The translations under genes and the position numbers were made by a program. Positions 62,815 through 64,000 of a stretch of 64,000 nucleotides of DNA are shown piece by piece. The notes beneath the pieces are model-generated. The model had not been told where the DNA came from, did not search any database, and worked only from the letters and a program-made list of their open reading frames with translations. Source of the DNA: Proluteimonas luteida (GTDB lineage Bacteria > Pseudomonadota > Gammaproteobacteria > Xanthomonadales > Xanthomonadaceae); the NCBI RefSeq assembly GCF_021191695.1, contig NZ_JAIWPT010000003.1, positions 124,001-188,000 on the forward strand, written 5' to 3'. Numbering within the stretch: the first letter of the stretch is position 1; each line of letters begins with the position of its first letter.

Positions 62815-63372
62815 CTAACGCGCCAGCAGTGCCTGGTATTCGACCAGCCGGTGCTCGGCCGCGAGGCGCTCGTGGTGCGCGCGGTCGAGGTCGCGTTCCA
62901 GTTCCCGCAACCGCCGGATCACCGCCTGCCGGCGTTCCGGCTTGACGTCGTCGCGGCCGAGTTCGCGCGACAGCCGGCCGCGCTCGAGTGCCAGGTCGTC
63001 GACTGCGCGCGTGGCGTCGAGCACCTGCCTGCCGGCGCGGTGGTAGGGCAGCAGCCCGGCCCGCTGGTCGATGGGGCAGACGTCGGGGCTGCCCTCGCCG
63101 CGCAGCGCCAGGCTCATGACCACCTGCGGGCGGCAGTACAGGTCGAGGCCGTCGCGATAGCCCTGCGCATAGCGCGGCTGGTCGGCGGCGATGCCCGCGC
63201 GCGCGCAGGCATCGACATGCCGGCCGATCCTCGGCTGCGCCCCGCGTGCGCTGTCGTCGTGGCCAAGCCGGTACCAGTCGGCCGTCGCGCACTGCTGCGG
63301 CGTCAGGCTCACGCAACCGCCGAGTCCCCATGCCAATGCCAGGCAGGCAAGCATCCGTCGAATCATGCGCAT
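62815..63372 (-). CDS. DUF2799 lipoprotein
   Basis: A 185-residue protein with lipobox GLGG-C20. The body has the DUF2799 pattern: [43 protein letters not shown]. The C-terminal 70 residues are a charged helix. Function unknown. AAGGAGGAG just upstream supports the ATG at 63372 or 63366. Confidence 0.85.
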   Translation of the reverse strand: MRMIRRMLACLALAWGLGGCVSLTPQQCATADWYRLGHDDSARGAQPRIGRHVDACARAGIAADQPRYAQGYRDGLDLYCRPQVVMSLALRGEGSPDVCPIDQRAGLLPYHRAGRQVLDATRAVDDLALERGRLSRELGRDDVKPERRQAVIRRLRELERDLDRAHHERLAAEHRLVEYQALLAR

Positions 63373-63589
63373 GTCTCCTCCTTCCTCGGATCCGTGGTGG
63401 TCGCCCCTCCGGCCGGCCGGTGCGGCACGAGCGGCGGGAACGATGGCATCAACGGGCGAGGGGCCGACCCGGGTGCAGTGGCGGAAGGTGCGGGGGGCGG
63501 GGCGTTCAGCTTCGGCGCGGGCGCGCCGCGGCCATGGAAATGCGGGCTGGCGCCCCCAACTCGGAGGGACCCTTTCCGAGCGGCCGCAG

Positions 63590-64000
<411 letters not shown>

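Overview
The window is GC-rich, densely packed bacterial chromosome that looks like a member of the Lysobacteraceae (Xanthomonadaceae), in the Lysobacter/Luteimonas/Xanthomonas area. This rests on gene content and order: a complete type II secretion operon in the Xanthomonas xps order E-F-G-H-I-J-K-L-M-N-D with a lipoprotein secretin, a DUF2242 lipoprotein, a type 2 PyrF and an EttA. I could run no searches, so family names come from motifs and order. I saw no rRNA, tRNA, CRISPR array, insertion sequence or prophage.

Layout. Positions 1-10395 hold the 3' part of a giant trimeric autotransporter adhesin (YadA-like) whose start lies before the window. It is followed by a secreted subtilisin-like protease (10573-12489). 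On the minus strand, 12664-16114 is a translationally coupled set of a membrane acyltransferase-like protein and two class A beta-lactamase-like serine hydrolases, with a lipoprotein PQQ-type sugar dehydrogenase upstream (16244-17653). Two small conserved proteins (17813-18978) lead into the type II secretion operon (19088-30219). Two glycosyltransferases, pncB, an acetoin/butanediol reductase, a serine hydrolase, pyrF, a DUF3667 protein, map and ettA follow (30248-40145). Positions 40282-44603 (minus) encode a MacAB-like export system whose permease is broken by an in-frame TAA. Housekeeping genes glyA, nrdR, ribD and aspS, with an alpha/beta hydrolase, occupy 44726-50906. An AraC regulator faces an RND efflux pair (50972-56472). 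The last part has a GNAT enzyme, a membrane protein, a small hydrolase, yebC, ruvC, ruvA, kup, a DUF2799 lipoprotein and the start of a luciferase-like monooxygenase running off the edge.

How it works together. The adhesin reaches the surface by the Sec and Bam pathways. The signal-peptide protease next to it is a plausible cargo of the type II system encoded 7 kb away (inference). Most genes in the operons overlap by ATGA or GTGA, implying translational coupling. Three junctions of the secretion operon (gspE-F, gspH-I, gspN-D) are instead occupied by large inverted repeats or a G-quadruplex-type sequence. These could tune subunit ratios or may simply be inserted repeats.

Most notable points: the modular adhesin with a recently duplicated segment, a variant neck and hydrophobic inserts at one recurring position; the nonsense codon in the exporter permease; the repeats inside the secretion operon; a paired element matching the dRS3 pattern between ruvC and ruvA; and an RND pump with altered proton-relay residues. 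I do not see a clearly new multi-gene system.
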